A stretch of 56,701 nt of DNA, taken from assembly GCA_036676195.1 (NCBI GenBank), contig JAKFDK010000104.1:1-56701 (forward strand), read 5' to 3'. The position numbers were made by a program, and so were the translations under genes. The stretch's first letter is position 1. Each line of letters starts with the position of its first letter. Below the pieces are notes generated by a model. That model had not been told where the DNA came from. It was given only the letters and a program-made list of their open reading frames with translations, and did not search any database. Below, piece by piece: positions 34,342 to 43,304 of the stretch. Origin of the DNA: JAKFDK01 sp036676195 (lineage in GTDB: Bacteria > Bacillota > Sulfobacillia > Symbiobacteriales > ZC4RG38).

Positions 34342-35499
34342 GTGGCCGTTCAGGTCGGGCTGGAAGTCCTCCTGGCCGGGCAGTCGGATCTGGTCCAGGG
34401 CAGACGGATCGGTCTGATCACCAACCACACTGGTGTCACCCGGGACCTGACGCCCGGAATCGACGCTCTGCTCACGGCCGGAGTTCGGGTGACAGCCTTG
34501 TTCGCACCTGAGCACGGCGTGCGCGGGGCTCTCCCGGCCGGGCAGCAGGTGGCAGACAGCACCGACCCGGATACCGGCCTGCCGGTGTTCAGCCTTTACG
34601 GCGAAACCAGGCGGCCCACCCCGGCCATGCTGGCGCAGGTGGACGCCCTGGTGCTGGACCTGCAGGACATCGGCTACCGGTATTACACGCTGCCCTACAC
34701 CATGGCTTACGCCATGGAGGCGGCCCGGGAGCACGGTCTGCCCTTCATCGTCCTGGACCGTCCCAATCCGGTCGGCGGGGAGATCATTGAGGGGCCGGTC
34801 CTGGACCCGGCGTTCAGTTCCTTTGTCGGCCGGTACCCCATTCCGGTCCGGCACGGGCTGACCATGGCGGAACTGGCCCGGTATTTTAACACCGAGTTCG
34901 GCATTGGCTGTAAGCTGACAGTGGTCCCCTGTCGGCACCTGACCCGGGCCATGTGGTGGGATCAGACCGGCTGGCCCTGGGTTCCGCCCAGCCCGAATGC
35001 CACCGGGCTGGATATGGCCACCGTATACGGCGGTACCTGCCTGATCGAGGGCACCAACCTGTCTGAAGGGCGCGGGACCACCAAACCCTTCGAATGGCTG
35101 GGTTCGCCCACATGCAACGGTCCGGCGGCGGTGGCGGACCTGAACGGGCGGGCATTGCCCGGCGTCCGGTTTCGCCCCGTGTCCTTTACCCCCCTGACTT
35201 CCAAGCACCAGGGGGTGACTTGCAGCGGCATCCAGGTACATGTGACCGACCGCCAGTCCGTGTCGCCGGTGGAAATGGGTCTGCATCTGCTGGCCGCCCT
35301 GCGCCGGCACGATCCGCAGTTCGCCTGGCTTCCGCCCCAGCGCCCGGGTGGACGGCGATTCATCGACCTGCTGCTGGGTCATGACCAGATCCCCGGCTGG
35401 CTGGAGTCGGGCCGTCCCCCGGCCGGGATTGCCGGGCAGTGGCGGGCCGACGAGACCGCGTTCAGAGAACGTCGGCAGCCTTACCTGCTCTATCCCTGA
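34342..35499 (+). CDS. namZ: NamZ-like exo-beta-N-acetylmuramidase (DUF1343)
   Basis: A 385-aa DUF1343 protein. B. subtilis NamZ (YbbC) of this family releases terminal MurNAc from peptidoglycan fragments. Typical segments are RIGLITNHTGVTRD, LFAPEHGVRG, LVLDLQDIGYRYYTLPYTM, LDRPNPVGG, GLTMAELARYFN and LIEGTNLSEGRGTTKPFEW. No signal peptide is visible, so a cytoplasmic recycling role is more likely than secretion. GTG start six nt after the PIG-L stop, so the GNAT, PIG-L and NamZ genes form one operon. Confidence 0.9.
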   Translation: MAVQVGLEVLLAGQSDLVQGRRIGLITNHTGVTRDLTPGIDALLTAGVRVTALFAPEHGVRGALPAGQQVADSTDPDTGLPVFSLYGETRRPTPAMLAQVDALVLDLQDIGYRYYTLPYTMAYAMEAAREHGLPFIVLDRPNPVGGEIIEGPVLDPAFSSFVGRYPIPVRHGLTMAELARYFNTEFGIGCKLTVVPCRHLTRAMWWDQTGWPWVPPSPNATGLDMATVYGGTCLIEGTNLSEGRGTTKPFEWLGSPTCNGPAAVADLNGRALPGVRFRPVSFTPLTSKHQGVTCSGIQVHVTDRQSVSPVEMGLHLLAALRRHDPQFAWLPPQRPGGRRFIDLLLGHDQIPGWLESGRPPAGIAGQWRADETAFRERRQPYLLYP

Positions 35500-35536
35500 C
35501 ACAGCCGGACCCTATCCGACGCCATCCCTTCAGGTG

Positions 35537-35545
35537 TGGTACAAT
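35537..35545 (+). promoter_or_regulatory. Extended -10 promoter for nudF
   Basis: TGGTACAAT: a TGn extension joined to TACAAT, 25 nt before the nudF start. No good -35 lies at the right distance. Confidence 0.45.
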
Positions 35546-35569
35546 GCTCCCGAACAAGGGGGTATGTTC

Positions 35570-36118
35570 ATGCCTGCAGATTTGACCAGGACCCGGGTCT
35601 CTTCCACCTATGTGCTGGAAAGCCGTGTTTTCAAGCTACGTCGTGATATCCTCCAGACCTCGGATGGCCGGCAGTACACGTACGATGTGATTGAGCACCC
35701 CGGCGCCGTCGTCATCGTGCCCCTGTTGCCCGACGGCCGAGTGGTCATGGTGCGCCAGTGGCGCCAGGCGGCCGGGCAGGTGTTGCTGGAACTGCCGGCC
35801 GGCACCCGGGAGCCTGCGGAGGAACCGGAGGCCACCGCCGCCAGGGAGATTCAGGAGGAGTGCGGCTACCGCGCCGGCCAGTTGACCCGGCTGGCGAGTT
35901 TCTATTCCGCGCCGGGGTTCTGCAGCGAAGTCCTGCACCTGTTCCTGGCCGAAGACCTGTCGCCGTCGAAGCTGGCCGGGGACGAAGACGAAGATATTGA
36001 AACCGTCAGCCTGCCGCTGGCCGAGGCCCTGGCCATGGCGGCCCGCGGTGAAATTGCCGACGCCAAAAGCCTGACCGGCCTGTTCCTGGCGGCTGCGGCC
36101 AAGGGGATACACCTGTGA
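35570..36118 (+). CDS. nudF: ADP-ribose pyrophosphatase (Nudix hydrolase)
   Basis: NudF cleaves ADP-ribose to AMP and ribose-5-phosphate. The 182-aa protein has the YTYDVIEHPGAVVIVPLL start typical of the family and a complete Nudix box GTREPAEEPEATAAREIQEECG, with the REIQEE catalytic core, plus SFYSAPGFCSEVLHLFLA downstream. ATG at 35570 has AGGGGG at about eight nt. Its stop overlaps the GTG start of endoQ, and the order nudF-endoQ-spoIIM is that of B. subtilis. Confidence 0.92.
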   Translation: MPADLTRTRVSSTYVLESRVFKLRRDILQTSDGRQYTYDVIEHPGAVVIVPLLPDGRVVMVRQWRQAAGQVLLELPAGTREPAEEPEATAAREIQEECGYRAGQLTRLASFYSAPGFCSEVLHLFLAEDLSPSKLAGDEDEDIETVSLPLAEALAMAARGEIADAKSLTGLFLAAAAKGIHL

Positions 36119-37287
36119 CCCTGCAAATGGTTTTTGCCGACCTGCATGTGCACCTGGGCGGCATCAAGATGGCGGCCGCCCTTGACCTGAACGTAGGCAA
36201 CATCCTGTACGAAAGCGCCGCCCGTAAGGGAATTCAGATGGTGGGCATCATCGATGCCGCGGCCCCGCCTGCCCAGGCTCAATTAGGTGACCTGGTCGCG
36301 GCCGGTGAACTGCAGGACCTGCCCGATGGCGGCTTGCGTTACCGGGATGCCACCACCCTGATTCTGGGCTGTGAGGTCGAAGTCTACCACGGCGGGCCGC
36401 TGCACCTGCTCTGCTACTTCCCCGGCCGGCGGGAACTGGCTGAATTCGGGCAGTGGCAGCAGATGGTGGTAAAGAATCCCCGCCTGTCCACCCAGCGCCA
36501 CCGGGCCACCGCCGCCGAGGTGGTGGAGCGGATGGCCGAACTGGCGGGCTTTGTGGTCCCGGCCCACTGCTTTACCCCCTACAAGAGCATCCTGGCCGCG
36601 GCCGGCGCCGTGGAGCCGGTGATTCCCCGGGAACTGTGGCAGCACGTACCGGCCGCCGAATTGGGACTGTCCAGCGACACCCGCCTGGCCGATCAGATTC
36701 CGGAACTGCAGCACTTTACCTATGTGACCAACTCAGATGCCCATTCATTGCCCAAGATCGCCCGGGAGTATAACGAACTGCGGGTGGCGGCCCCAACCTT
36801 CGCTGAACTCCGCCTGGCCCTGGCGGGGGCGGAGGGGCGCGCTGTGGTCGCCAACTACGGGCTTGACCCCCGGCTGGGCAAGTACCACCGCAGCTTCTGC
36901 CTGGTCTGCGACACGGCCCTGCCGGGGGAGGCGCCGGTGACCCAGTGCCCGCGTAACCCGGCCCACCGGTTGGAACTGGGAGTGCTGGACCGCATCCACG
37001 GGCTGTCGGCGGCGGCCGGCGGACCGCCGGAGCGGGGACGCATCCGCCCACCCTATGTGCATCAGGTGCCGCTGCAGTTTATCCCCGGCCTGGGCAAAAA
37101 GGCCCTGGACAAACTGCTGGCCGCCTTTGGTAGCGAAATGCAGGTATTGCACCGGGCCGGAGCAGAGGAACTGGCCGCAGTAGTCGGGCCGGCCCTGGCC
37201 CAGCGCATTGCCGCCGCCCGCGGGGGTGAACTGGCCGTGACCGCCGGGGCCGGCGGCACCTACGGAAAAATCGCTTTGGAATCATAG
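36115..37287 (+). CDS. Endonuclease Q-like PHP-domain protein (YqxK family)
   Basis: A 390-aa protein with an N-terminal PHP phosphoesterase domain: FADLHVHLGG with paired histidines, then GCEVEV, PAHCFTPYKSI and TNSDAHS metal ligands. A C-terminal segment holds a zinc-ribbon-like CxxC (FCLVCD) and a helix-hairpin-helix stretch (FIPGLGKKALDKLLAAFG). This is the layout of endonuclease Q, which nicks DNA at deaminated bases. GTG start overlapping the nudF stop. Synteny with B. subtilis yqxK supports the call. Confidence 0.88.
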   Translation: MTLQMVFADLHVHLGGIKMAAALDLNVGNILYESAARKGIQMVGIIDAAAPPAQAQLGDLVAAGELQDLPDGGLRYRDATTLILGCEVEVYHGGPLHLLCYFPGRRELAEFGQWQQMVVKNPRLSTQRHRATAAEVVERMAELAGFVVPAHCFTPYKSILAAAGAVEPVIPRELWQHVPAAELGLSSDTRLADQIPELQHFTYVTNSDAHSLPKIAREYNELRVAAPTFAELRLALAGAEGRAVVANYGLDPRLGKYHRSFCLVCDTALPGEAPVTQCPRNPAHRLELGVLDRIHGLSAAAGGPPERGRIRPPYVHQVPLQFIPGLGKKALDKLLAAFGSEMQVLHRAGAEELAAVVGPALAQRIAAARGGELAVTAGAGGTYGKIALES

Positions 37288-37345
37288 GCGACTTTAGCAG
37301 CGCATACCCATAAGCCGTGTTCCCCTGGGACAAGGAGTGTGGCCG

Positions 37346-37984
37346 ATGCGCGGGCTGGAAGGGATTCGTCAGGCCGTCATGCGGGGCCTCAGGGCACGCC
37401 AGGGCCCCGTGGTACTGGCCCTGGCACTGTTCGCCATGGGCATTGTGTTCGGGGCCCTGGCAGTGGGCGCCCTGGGTGAGCGGGACAAACAGGAACTGCT
37501 GGGCGCAGCCACGGAATTATTCCGCACCCTCGGGCGTACGGGACCCCCCGTTCCACCGGCCCAGGCCCTGGCCCGCAGCCTGGGTACACACCTGAAGTCG
37601 GTGGTAATGTTCTGGGTCCTTGGCGTGACCGTGGTGGGCAGCCTGGGGGCGCTGGGGCTCACCTTCATGCGCGGCTTTGCCACCGGTTTTGCCGCCGGCT
37701 TCCTGGGGGCGGAAATGGGGTGGCGGGGGGTGGCGTACGCGGCTGCGGCATTGCTCCCCCACGGCCTGCTGGCCGTACCGGCACTGTTACTGGCCACGGC
37801 GGGGGCGGTGCACTTTTCCTTGCAGTTGTTGCAGGGGCGAATCCGCCAGAGCAAGGCCATCTTCTACCGAGAACTGGGCCGCTACAGCCTGTGGATGCTG
37901 GGGGCCATGGGACTGCTGACCGGGGCCAGCTTCGTAGAAGCCTATGTCACACCGCAATTCATGCGGCTGGTCGCCTTGATTTAG
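37346..37984 (+). CDS. spoIIM: Stage II sporulation protein M
   Basis: SpoIIM is part of the SpoIIDMP machine that thins septal peptidoglycan and drives engulfment. The 212-aa protein has about five hydrophobic segments, a length matching B. subtilis SpoIIM (214 aa), and the family pattern ALGLTFMRGFATGFAAGFLG and LPHGLLAVPALLLATAGAV. ATG at 37346 has AAGGAG eight nt upstream; the GTG at 37337 overlaps that site. fur, which often follows spoIIM in Bacillus, is absent. Confidence 0.92.
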   Translation: MRGLEGIRQAVMRGLRARQGPVVLALALFAMGIVFGALAVGALGERDKQELLGAATELFRTLGRTGPPVPPAQALARSLGTHLKSVVMFWVLGVTVVGSLGALGLTFMRGFATGFAAGFLGAEMGWRGVAYAAAALLPHGLLAVPALLLATAGAVHFSLQLLQGRIRQSKAIFYRELGRYSLWMLGAMGLLTGASFVEAYVTPQFMRLVALI

Positions 37985-38014
37985 GCAACCGGCCGCTTCA
38001 TGTTTGCACGGCCC

Positions 38015-38043
38015 TTGCCTTCCCGGCGGACATTTGGCATAAT
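38015..38043 (+). promoter_or_regulatory. Sigma-A promoter of ald
   Basis: TTGCCT (38015-38020), 17 nt, CATAAT (38038-38043). The predicted transcript has a leader of about 150 nt before ald; I could not assign the leader to a known riboswitch. Confidence 0.65.
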
Positions 38044-38200
38044 CAGGGCTGACAGATGCCTGTATTTGGGAAGTACGATCCAGACGTCCGAGGATTACGG
38101 TCCGGTGGGCATTCTAAAATGCTGGGTTGCAGGAACACCGGCGGGGCGCGGCAAGCTTCGCCACGCGTGGCCGGGCAGGACCAGGAAGGAGAATGCGCCC

Positions 38201-39337
38201 ATGAAGGTTGGCCTGGTCAGGGAAATCAAGCCATATGAGAATCGAGTCGCTCTGACACCGGCGGGGGTTGGCGCTCTGGTCAAGGCCGGACATCACGTGC
38301 TGGTGGAGTCCGAGGCAGGGCGGGGCAGCGGATTTGAGGACGCCGAGTACGCGCTGGCCGGGGGCATTGTGCAACCGGCGGCGGCAGAGGTCTGGGCGGA
38401 AGCGGATATGATCATGAAGGTCAAGGAGCCCCTGGCGCAAGAGTACAGCTACTTTCGCACTGGGCAAATTATTTTCACCTATCTCCATCTGGCGGCAGCT
38501 CCGGCGCTGACCCAGGCCCTGGTGGAAAAACAAGTGGTGGCAGTGGCTTACGAAACCGTGGAACTACCGAACCGGTCGTTGCCGCTGCTGACGCCCATGT
38601 CCGAAGTGGCGGGGCGGATGTCGGTTCAGATCGGTGCCCGCTTCCTGGAAAAGCAGCAGGGTGGGCGCGGTGTCCTGCTGGGCGGTGTGCCAGGCGTTGC
38701 CCCGGGTCGGGTGGTCATCATCGGCGGTGGCACCGTGGGTACCAACGCTGCCAAAATCGCCGTGGGTATGGGGGCTCATGTGACCATCGTGGATATCAGT
38801 GCCGACCGCCTGCGCTACCTCGACGATATCTTCCAGGGCCGGATCGAACCGTTGTACTCCAACGAGTACAACATCGCCGCCGCCACCCGCGAAGCCGATC
38901 TCCTGATTGGTGCGGTGTTGGTCCCCGGTGCCCGGGCGCCGCGGCTGGTGACCCGGGAAATGGTCGGCGACATGAAGCCGGGTGCCGTCGTGGTCGACGT
39001 TGCCATTGACCAGGGAGGCTCCGTGGAGACCTGCGACCGGACCACCACCCATGCCGACCCGATCTATGTGACCCAGGGCGTGGTGCACTATGCCGTGCCG
39101 AACATCCCCGGGGCAGTACCGCGCACCAGCACCCTGGCTCTGACCGGGGTCACGCTCCCCTATGCTCTGCAACTGGCCAACAAGGGCTGGCGCCGGGCAC
39201 TGCTGGAGAACACCTCTCTGGCCAGGGGGGCCAACGCGGTCAACGGCCACGTGGTGTATGAAGCCGTCGCTCAGGCCCATGGATTGCCGTACGTGTCCCT
39301 GGAAAAGGTCATGGCGGCACCCTCGCCCACCCAGTGA
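38201..39337 (+). CDS. ald: Alanine dehydrogenase
   Basis: Ald interconverts alanine with pyruvate, ammonia and NADH; it supports alanine use and, in Bacillus, efficient sporulation. The 378-aa protein has MKVGLVREIKPYENRVALTP at the start, the NAD-binding VVIIGGGTVGTNAAKIAVGMG and the late PNIPGAVPRTSTLALTG. ATG at 38201 behind GGAAGGAG. It has its own promoter and terminator and lies as a single unit between spoIIM and xerD, a position not seen in B. subtilis. Confidence 0.96.
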   Translation: MKVGLVREIKPYENRVALTPAGVGALVKAGHHVLVESEAGRGSGFEDAEYALAGGIVQPAAAEVWAEADMIMKVKEPLAQEYSYFRTGQIIFTYLHLAAAPALTQALVEKQVVAVAYETVELPNRSLPLLTPMSEVAGRMSVQIGARFLEKQQGGRGVLLGGVPGVAPGRVVIIGGGTVGTNAAKIAVGMGAHVTIVDISADRLRYLDDIFQGRIEPLYSNEYNIAAATREADLLIGAVLVPGARAPRLVTREMVGDMKPGAVVVDVAIDQGGSVETCDRTTTHADPIYVTQGVVHYAVPNIPGAVPRTSTLALTGVTLPYALQLANKGWRRALLENTSLARGANAVNGHVVYEAVAQAHGLPYVSLEKVMAAPSPTQ

Positions 39338-39349
39338 TCGGCTCCGCTC

Positions 39350-39377
39350 AAGCGCCGGGCAAATGCCCGGCGCTTTT
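39350..39377 (+). terminator. Intrinsic terminator after ald
   Basis: AAGCGCCGGGC, loop AAAT, GCCCGGCGCTT, then further T residues: a perfect 11-bp stem. Confidence 0.9.
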
Positions 39378-39572
39378 AGTTGCGCCCGGTGGGTGGCGGT
39401 CATGTAGTTATCGTGGGGTGAGTTTCCGGTATATACCGCCACCGGTCGTCATAAAGTGAGGTAGAAATGGCTGGCAGCCTCGGGGGCGACACGGCCTGAG
39501 GTCTTGGTATCAGCGGGTTTCGCTCCGGAATGCAGCCACCGGTGGCAGAGGAACTTACCTTATTATGTAGAA

Positions 39573-39603
39573 TTGACGATAGCGCTGGGTCATGGCGCAT
39601 AAT
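39573..39603 (+). promoter_or_regulatory. Possible promoter for xerD
   Basis: TTGACG (39573-39578) and CATAAT (39598-39603) are good boxes, but the 19-nt spacing is long. The rest of the 280-nt gap between the ald terminator and xerD shows no gene. Confidence 0.35.
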
Positions 39604-39656
39604 CCTTCCCGACGCGAACACAATAGGTTCCAGAACAGGCACGAAGGGGATGCCAG

Positions 39657-40547
39657 ATGAAAAAGCTGATCAATGAGTTCATTAATTACTTAAGCGTCGA
39701 GCGGAACCTTGCCATGAACACGCTGGAGTCCTATGGTCGGGATTTACGCCAGTATTCCCAGTACCTGGAGGGCGATGCCGGCGCTCTGGACACAGCGACG
39801 CGCCAGACCGTCGTCGACTATATGATGCATTTGCAGCGCCAGGGAAAAGCTACCGCCACCATCGCCCGTCGCCTGGCCGCACTTAAGGCATTCTACCAAT
39901 TTCTCATGCGCCAAAAATATGTCAACGAAGACCCGACGGCCAACCTGGAGTCGCCCAAATTGGAGAAGCGTCTGCCAAAAGTGCTCTCCATCCGGGAAGT
40001 GGAACTGCTGCTGCAGCAGCCCAACTCCGGACAGGGCAGTGGTCTGCGGGACCGGGCCATGCTGGAACTCCTGTACGCCACCGGCATTCGGGTCTCTGAA
40101 CTGGTCAAGCTGAACATTCAAGATGTAAACCTGGAGCTGGGCTATATTAAATGCCAGAGTGAGCGTAATAGCAAGGAACGCATCGTTCCGATGGGCTCCC
40201 TGGCCATCCGCTCTTGCCGGGAGTACCTCGAAGCAGGCCGGCCCCGCCTGGTCAAGGACTTGAACGAAAACTCCCTGTTTGTCAACCACCATGGCCGGCG
40301 CCTGACCCGGCAGGGCTTCTGGAAAATCGTGAAAAAGTACGCCGACGATGCGAAGATCGACAAGGAAATCACTCCCCATACCCTCCGGCATTCCTTCGCC
40401 ACGCATCTGCTTGAAAACGGAGCCGACCTGCGGTCTGTGCAGGAGATGCTCGGGCATGCTGATATCTCTACCACCCAGATTTATAACCAACTGGCCACCA
40501 AGGGCCGCATCCGGGAAGTATACGCCCGCACCCATCCGCGGGCCTGA
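39657..40547 (+). CDS. xerD: Tyrosine recombinase XerD
   Basis: XerD resolves chromosome dimers at dif with its partner XerC. The 296-aa protein has an N-terminal SAM-like DNA-binding domain (about 1-90) and a catalytic domain with Arg in YATGIRVSELV, the HTLRHSFATH box and the nucleophile Tyr near residue 276 in STTQIYNQLA. Length and the deoB-dacF neighbourhood match B. subtilis XerD (RipX) rather than a mobile-element integrase. ATG start behind a GAAGGGGA purine run. Confidence 0.94.
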   Translation: MKKLINEFINYLSVERNLAMNTLESYGRDLRQYSQYLEGDAGALDTATRQTVVDYMMHLQRQGKATATIARRLAALKAFYQFLMRQKYVNEDPTANLESPKLEKRLPKVLSIREVELLLQQPNSGQGSGLRDRAMLELLYATGIRVSELVKLNIQDVNLELGYIKCQSERNSKERIVPMGSLAIRSCREYLEAGRPRLVKDLNENSLFVNHHGRRLTRQGFWKIVKKYADDAKIDKEITPHTLRHSFATHLLENGADLRSVQEMLGHADISTTQIYNQLATKGRIREVYARTHPRA

Positions 40548-40580
40548 CCGGTTCCGGCACCGGCCCCGGCGCAAATCGGA

Positions 40581-40614
40581 TGAAGCCGCCCTTCGGTGCG
40601 CCGGGGGCGGCTTC
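40581..40614 (+). terminator. Stem-loop after xerD
   Basis: GAAGCCGCCC (40582-40591) pairs with GGGCGGCTTC (40605-40614) across a 13-nt loop. The T-run is poor (CATTTCGG), so termination may be partial. Confidence 0.5.
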
Positions 40615-40674
40615 CATTTCGGCAGTGCCGGGCCCGGTTTTCTGTTCGCCCGCTGTAACGCTGGCCAGGCATGG

Positions 40675-40680
40675 TATACT
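40675..40680 (+). promoter_or_regulatory. Extended -10 promoter for deoB
   Basis: TATACT preceded by TGG (TGGTATACT), 37 nt before the deoB start. The -35 region is not recognisable. Confidence 0.4.
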
Positions 40681-40717
40681 GTAGCGGAAATTACCAACTG
40701 ACCAGGAGGTGCCTCAG

Positions 40718-41905
40718 TTGCGGCTGGCCGACCGTGTAATCCTCATCGTACTTGACAGCGTCGGCTGTGGAGCCATGCCCGACGCTCCCGATTTCGGTGA
40801 TGCAGGCAGTAATACCCTGGGCAATATGGCGGCGGCCCGCCAGGGGGGGCTGCAACTGCCGCACCTGGCCCGCCTGGGACTGGGTAACCTCACCGGGATC
40901 CGGGGCGTGGCGGCGGTGGGAGCGGCTGCGGCCGGCGCCTACGGCAAAATGGCCATCGCCAGCATCGGCAAGGATACCATGACCGGGCACTGGGAGATGG
41001 CGGGTATTCGCCTGAACCGGCCGTTCCGCACCTTTCCGGACGGTTTTCCGCCCGATATCATTGCCGCCTTTATTCAGGCCACCGGCGTATCAGGGGTGCT
41101 GGGCAACTGCGTGGCGTCCGGGACCGAAATCATCGCCGAACTGGGCGCCGAGCACCTGCGCACCGGCCTGCCCATCGTCTATACCTCGGCGGACAGCGTG
41201 TTTCAGATCGCTGCCCATGAGGATACAATCCCGGTGGCGGAACTTTACCGGCTTTGCGAGGCCGCCCGGGGAATTCTGCAGGGTGACTGGCAGGTCGGGC
41301 GGGTCATCGCCCGGCCCTTCGTCGGTACACCGGGGAGTTTTATCCGTACGGAACGGCGCCACGACTACGCCGTGGAGCCGCCGCTCGCCCTCATGGACTT
41401 CGTCCGGGACGCCGGCCTGGAGGTACTTTCCGTCGGGAAAATCGTGGATATCTTCGTCGGACATGGCATCACCCGGGCTGAACGCACCCGTCACAACCAA
41501 CACGGGTTGGATGTGATCGAGCAGTTCATGGCCGAAGGCCGGCCGGGCCTGATCTGGGCGAACCTGGTGGACTTCGACCAGCTCTATGGCCACCGCCGGG
41601 ACGTGGAGGGTTATGCCCGGGCCCTGGAAGAGACCGACGCCCGGGTGCCGCGGCTGCTTTCCCTGCTCGGTGAACGGGACGTGCTGATCTTTACAGCCGA
41701 TCATGGCAACGACCCGACCTACCGCGGCACCGACCACACCCGGGAATACTGCCCGGTCCTGGCTGTCGGTGGACCGGTCCGGCCGGGGGCCGACCTGGGC
41801 ACCCGGTCCAGCCTGGCCGATCTGGGCGCGACAGTGGCCGAACTCCTGGATGTACCCTGGCGGGGCGGATGCGGGGAAAGTTTTGCCAGCCTGATCTTGA
41901 AATAG
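40718..41905 (+). CDS. deoB: Phosphopentomutase
   Basis: DeoB (Drm) interconverts ribose-1-phosphate or deoxyribose-1-phosphate with the 5-phosphates in nucleoside salvage. The 395-aa protein belongs to the alkaline-phosphatase/phosphoglycerate-mutase superfamily: metal-binding VILIVLDSVGCGAMPDA at the start, the catalytic Thr region GKDTMTGHWEMAG, and the late metal sites VDFDQLYGHRRD and FTADHGNDPT. TTG at 40718 lies six nt after AGGAGGTG. pupG, often downstream in Bacillus, is missing. Confidence 0.95.
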   Translation: MRLADRVILIVLDSVGCGAMPDAPDFGDAGSNTLGNMAAARQGGLQLPHLARLGLGNLTGIRGVAAVGAAAAGAYGKMAIASIGKDTMTGHWEMAGIRLNRPFRTFPDGFPPDIIAAFIQATGVSGVLGNCVASGTEIIAELGAEHLRTGLPIVYTSADSVFQIAAHEDTIPVAELYRLCEAARGILQGDWQVGRVIARPFVGTPGSFIRTERRHDYAVEPPLALMDFVRDAGLEVLSVGKIVDIFVGHGITRAERTRHNQHGLDVIEQFMAEGRPGLIWANLVDFDQLYGHRRDVEGYARALEETDARVPRLLSLLGERDVLIFTADHGNDPTYRGTDHTREYCPVLAVGGPVRPGADLGTRSSLADLGATVAELLDVPWRGGCGESFASLILK

Positions 41906-41915
41906 CCAGCGCCAG

Positions 41916-41953
41916 CCCTCGCCGGAACCCGGCGGGGGTCAGTTGCTTTTTTC
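41916..41953 (+). terminator. Intrinsic terminator after deoB
   Basis: CCCTCGCCGG and CCGGCGGGGG pair over 10 bp (one G-T wobble) around an AAC loop, followed shortly by a run of six T residues. Confidence 0.85.
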
Positions 41954-42030
41954 TGCCAGTCGTGCCAACCGACTCAAGGTGTTCGGACTGGTCCGTCCGG
42001 AGACACTTTGAGACAGGAGGTTGAGCACGC

Positions 42031-43257
42031 ATGTGGCAAACAGGGAATCTCCCGCGGCGCCTGGCACTTATTGCGTCTGTGCTGGTGGTGGCGCTGGCCC
42101 TACCCGCCCCGGTGCGGGCACACGGGGCGGTGGCGGCGGCGACCCAGGAACAGAACAAGAAAACGGAGCCAGCCCGCCCCGCGCTGGAGATCACCAGCCC
42201 GTCGGCGGTGCTCATGGAAGCCAGGACCGGCAAGGTTCTGTTCGAAAAGGATGCCCATACCCGTCGGCATCCCGCCAGCGTGACCAAGATCATGACCCTG
42301 CTCCTGGCCTATGATGCCCTGAAGCAGGGTAAGGTGAAAGTCACCGATGAGATCACCGTGTCGGAGAACGCATCCAGGCTGGGCGGAACCACTGCCTTCC
42401 TGGAAACCGGCGAGGTGCAGCCACTGGGGGCACTGCTCAAGGCGATCTCCGTGGGCTCGGCCAACGACGCTTCGGTGTCGGTGGCCGAGCATGTAGCCGG
42501 CTCCCACGAAACGTTTGTGGAACAGATGAACACCATGGCCCAGGAACTGGGGCTGAAGAATACCCATTTTACCAACGCCTATGGCTTTGATGATCCGAAT
42601 CACTACTCCAGTGCCCATGACCTGGCCGTGATCTCACGTGTGCTGATCACCCGGCACCCGGAAGTGCTGAAGCATTCCAAGGTGTTCCTGGACAAAATGT
42701 CCCACCCGGATGGCCGGGAAACCGAACTGCTCAACCGCAACCGGCTCGTGCGCTTTTACAACTGGGTGGACGGCCTGAAGACGGGCTGGACCAGCATGGC
42801 TGGTTACAGTGTCTCTGCCACCGGTGAAAAAAGCGGCACGCGCATGATTGCCGTCATCCTGGCCAGCCCGGACAGCAGCATTCGGCAGGCTGAGTCCCTG
42901 AAGATGCTGGAGTTTGGCTTTGCTCAGTACGTCACCGTTACCATCGCGCCGGCAGGCCAGGACATGGGCCGGGTACCGGTCATGCGGGGCCTGGCCCGGG
43001 AGGTGGCAGTCACCCCCCAGTCAGCTTTCGCCGCCACCCTGCCCAAGGCACAGCGCAAGCAACTGCAGTGGACCGCCACATTGGTGCCACGGGTTACCGC
43101 CCCGGTGGCCGCCGGACAGGTACTGGGTGAAGCCGTGGCCACCGTTGAAGGAACGGAAGTCAGCCGAGTGCCGCTGGTGGCAGTCGCCGCAGTACCCAGA
43201 CTGACCATGTGGGGTGCGCTGGTCCGGGCTTACGGTCTGGTGTTTTCGCTCCAGTGA
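42031..43257 (+). CDS. dacF: D-alanyl-D-alanine carboxypeptidase DacF
   Basis: A penicillin-binding DD-carboxypeptidase that trims peptide side chains; DacF acts in spore cortex formation. The 408-aa protein has a signal peptide cleaved near residue 30 (VRA), the active-site SVTK (Ser83, Lys86), SAN in SVGSANDAS and LKTGWT. The C-terminal part ends in a hydrophobic stretch that could anchor it to the membrane. Lying directly before spoIIAA identifies it as DacF rather than DacA or DacB. ATG start about eight nt after AGGAGG. Confidence 0.94.
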   Translation: MWQTGNLPRRLALIASVLVVALALPAPVRAHGAVAAATQEQNKKTEPARPALEITSPSAVLMEARTGKVLFEKDAHTRRHPASVTKIMTLLLAYDALKQGKVKVTDEITVSENASRLGGTTAFLETGEVQPLGALLKAISVGSANDASVSVAEHVAGSHETFVEQMNTMAQELGLKNTHFTNAYGFDDPNHYSSAHDLAVISRVLITRHPEVLKHSKVFLDKMSHPDGRETELLNRNRLVRFYNWVDGLKTGWTSMAGYSVSATGEKSGTRMIAVILASPDSSIRQAESLKMLEFGFAQYVTVTIAPAGQDMGRVPVMRGLAREVAVTPQSAFAATLPKAQRKQLQWTATLVPRVTAPVAAGQVLGEAVATVEGTEVSRVPLVAVAAVPRLTMWGALVRAYGLVFSLQ

Positions 43258-43274
43258 ACCGGTCGCGTTGTTGG

Positions 43275-43304
43275 CGCCCGCCTCCCGGCGGGCGTCATTT
43301 TTTT
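43275..43304 (+). terminator. Intrinsic terminator after dacF
   Basis: CGCCCGCC, loop TCCC, GGCGGGCG, then TCATTTTTTT. In B. subtilis some transcripts run from dacF into spoIIA; this terminator should limit that. Confidence 0.9.

Noticed and set aside
38003..38019. Sigma-54-like site upstream of ald
   Set aside because: The essential GG of the -24 element is TG, and the same bases form part of a better sigma-A promoter (TTGCCT-N17-CATAAT).
39657..40547. Integrase of a mobile element
   Set aside because: Length, sequence and neighbours (deoB, dacF, spoIIA) fit housekeeping XerD; no attachment repeats or phage genes are nearby.
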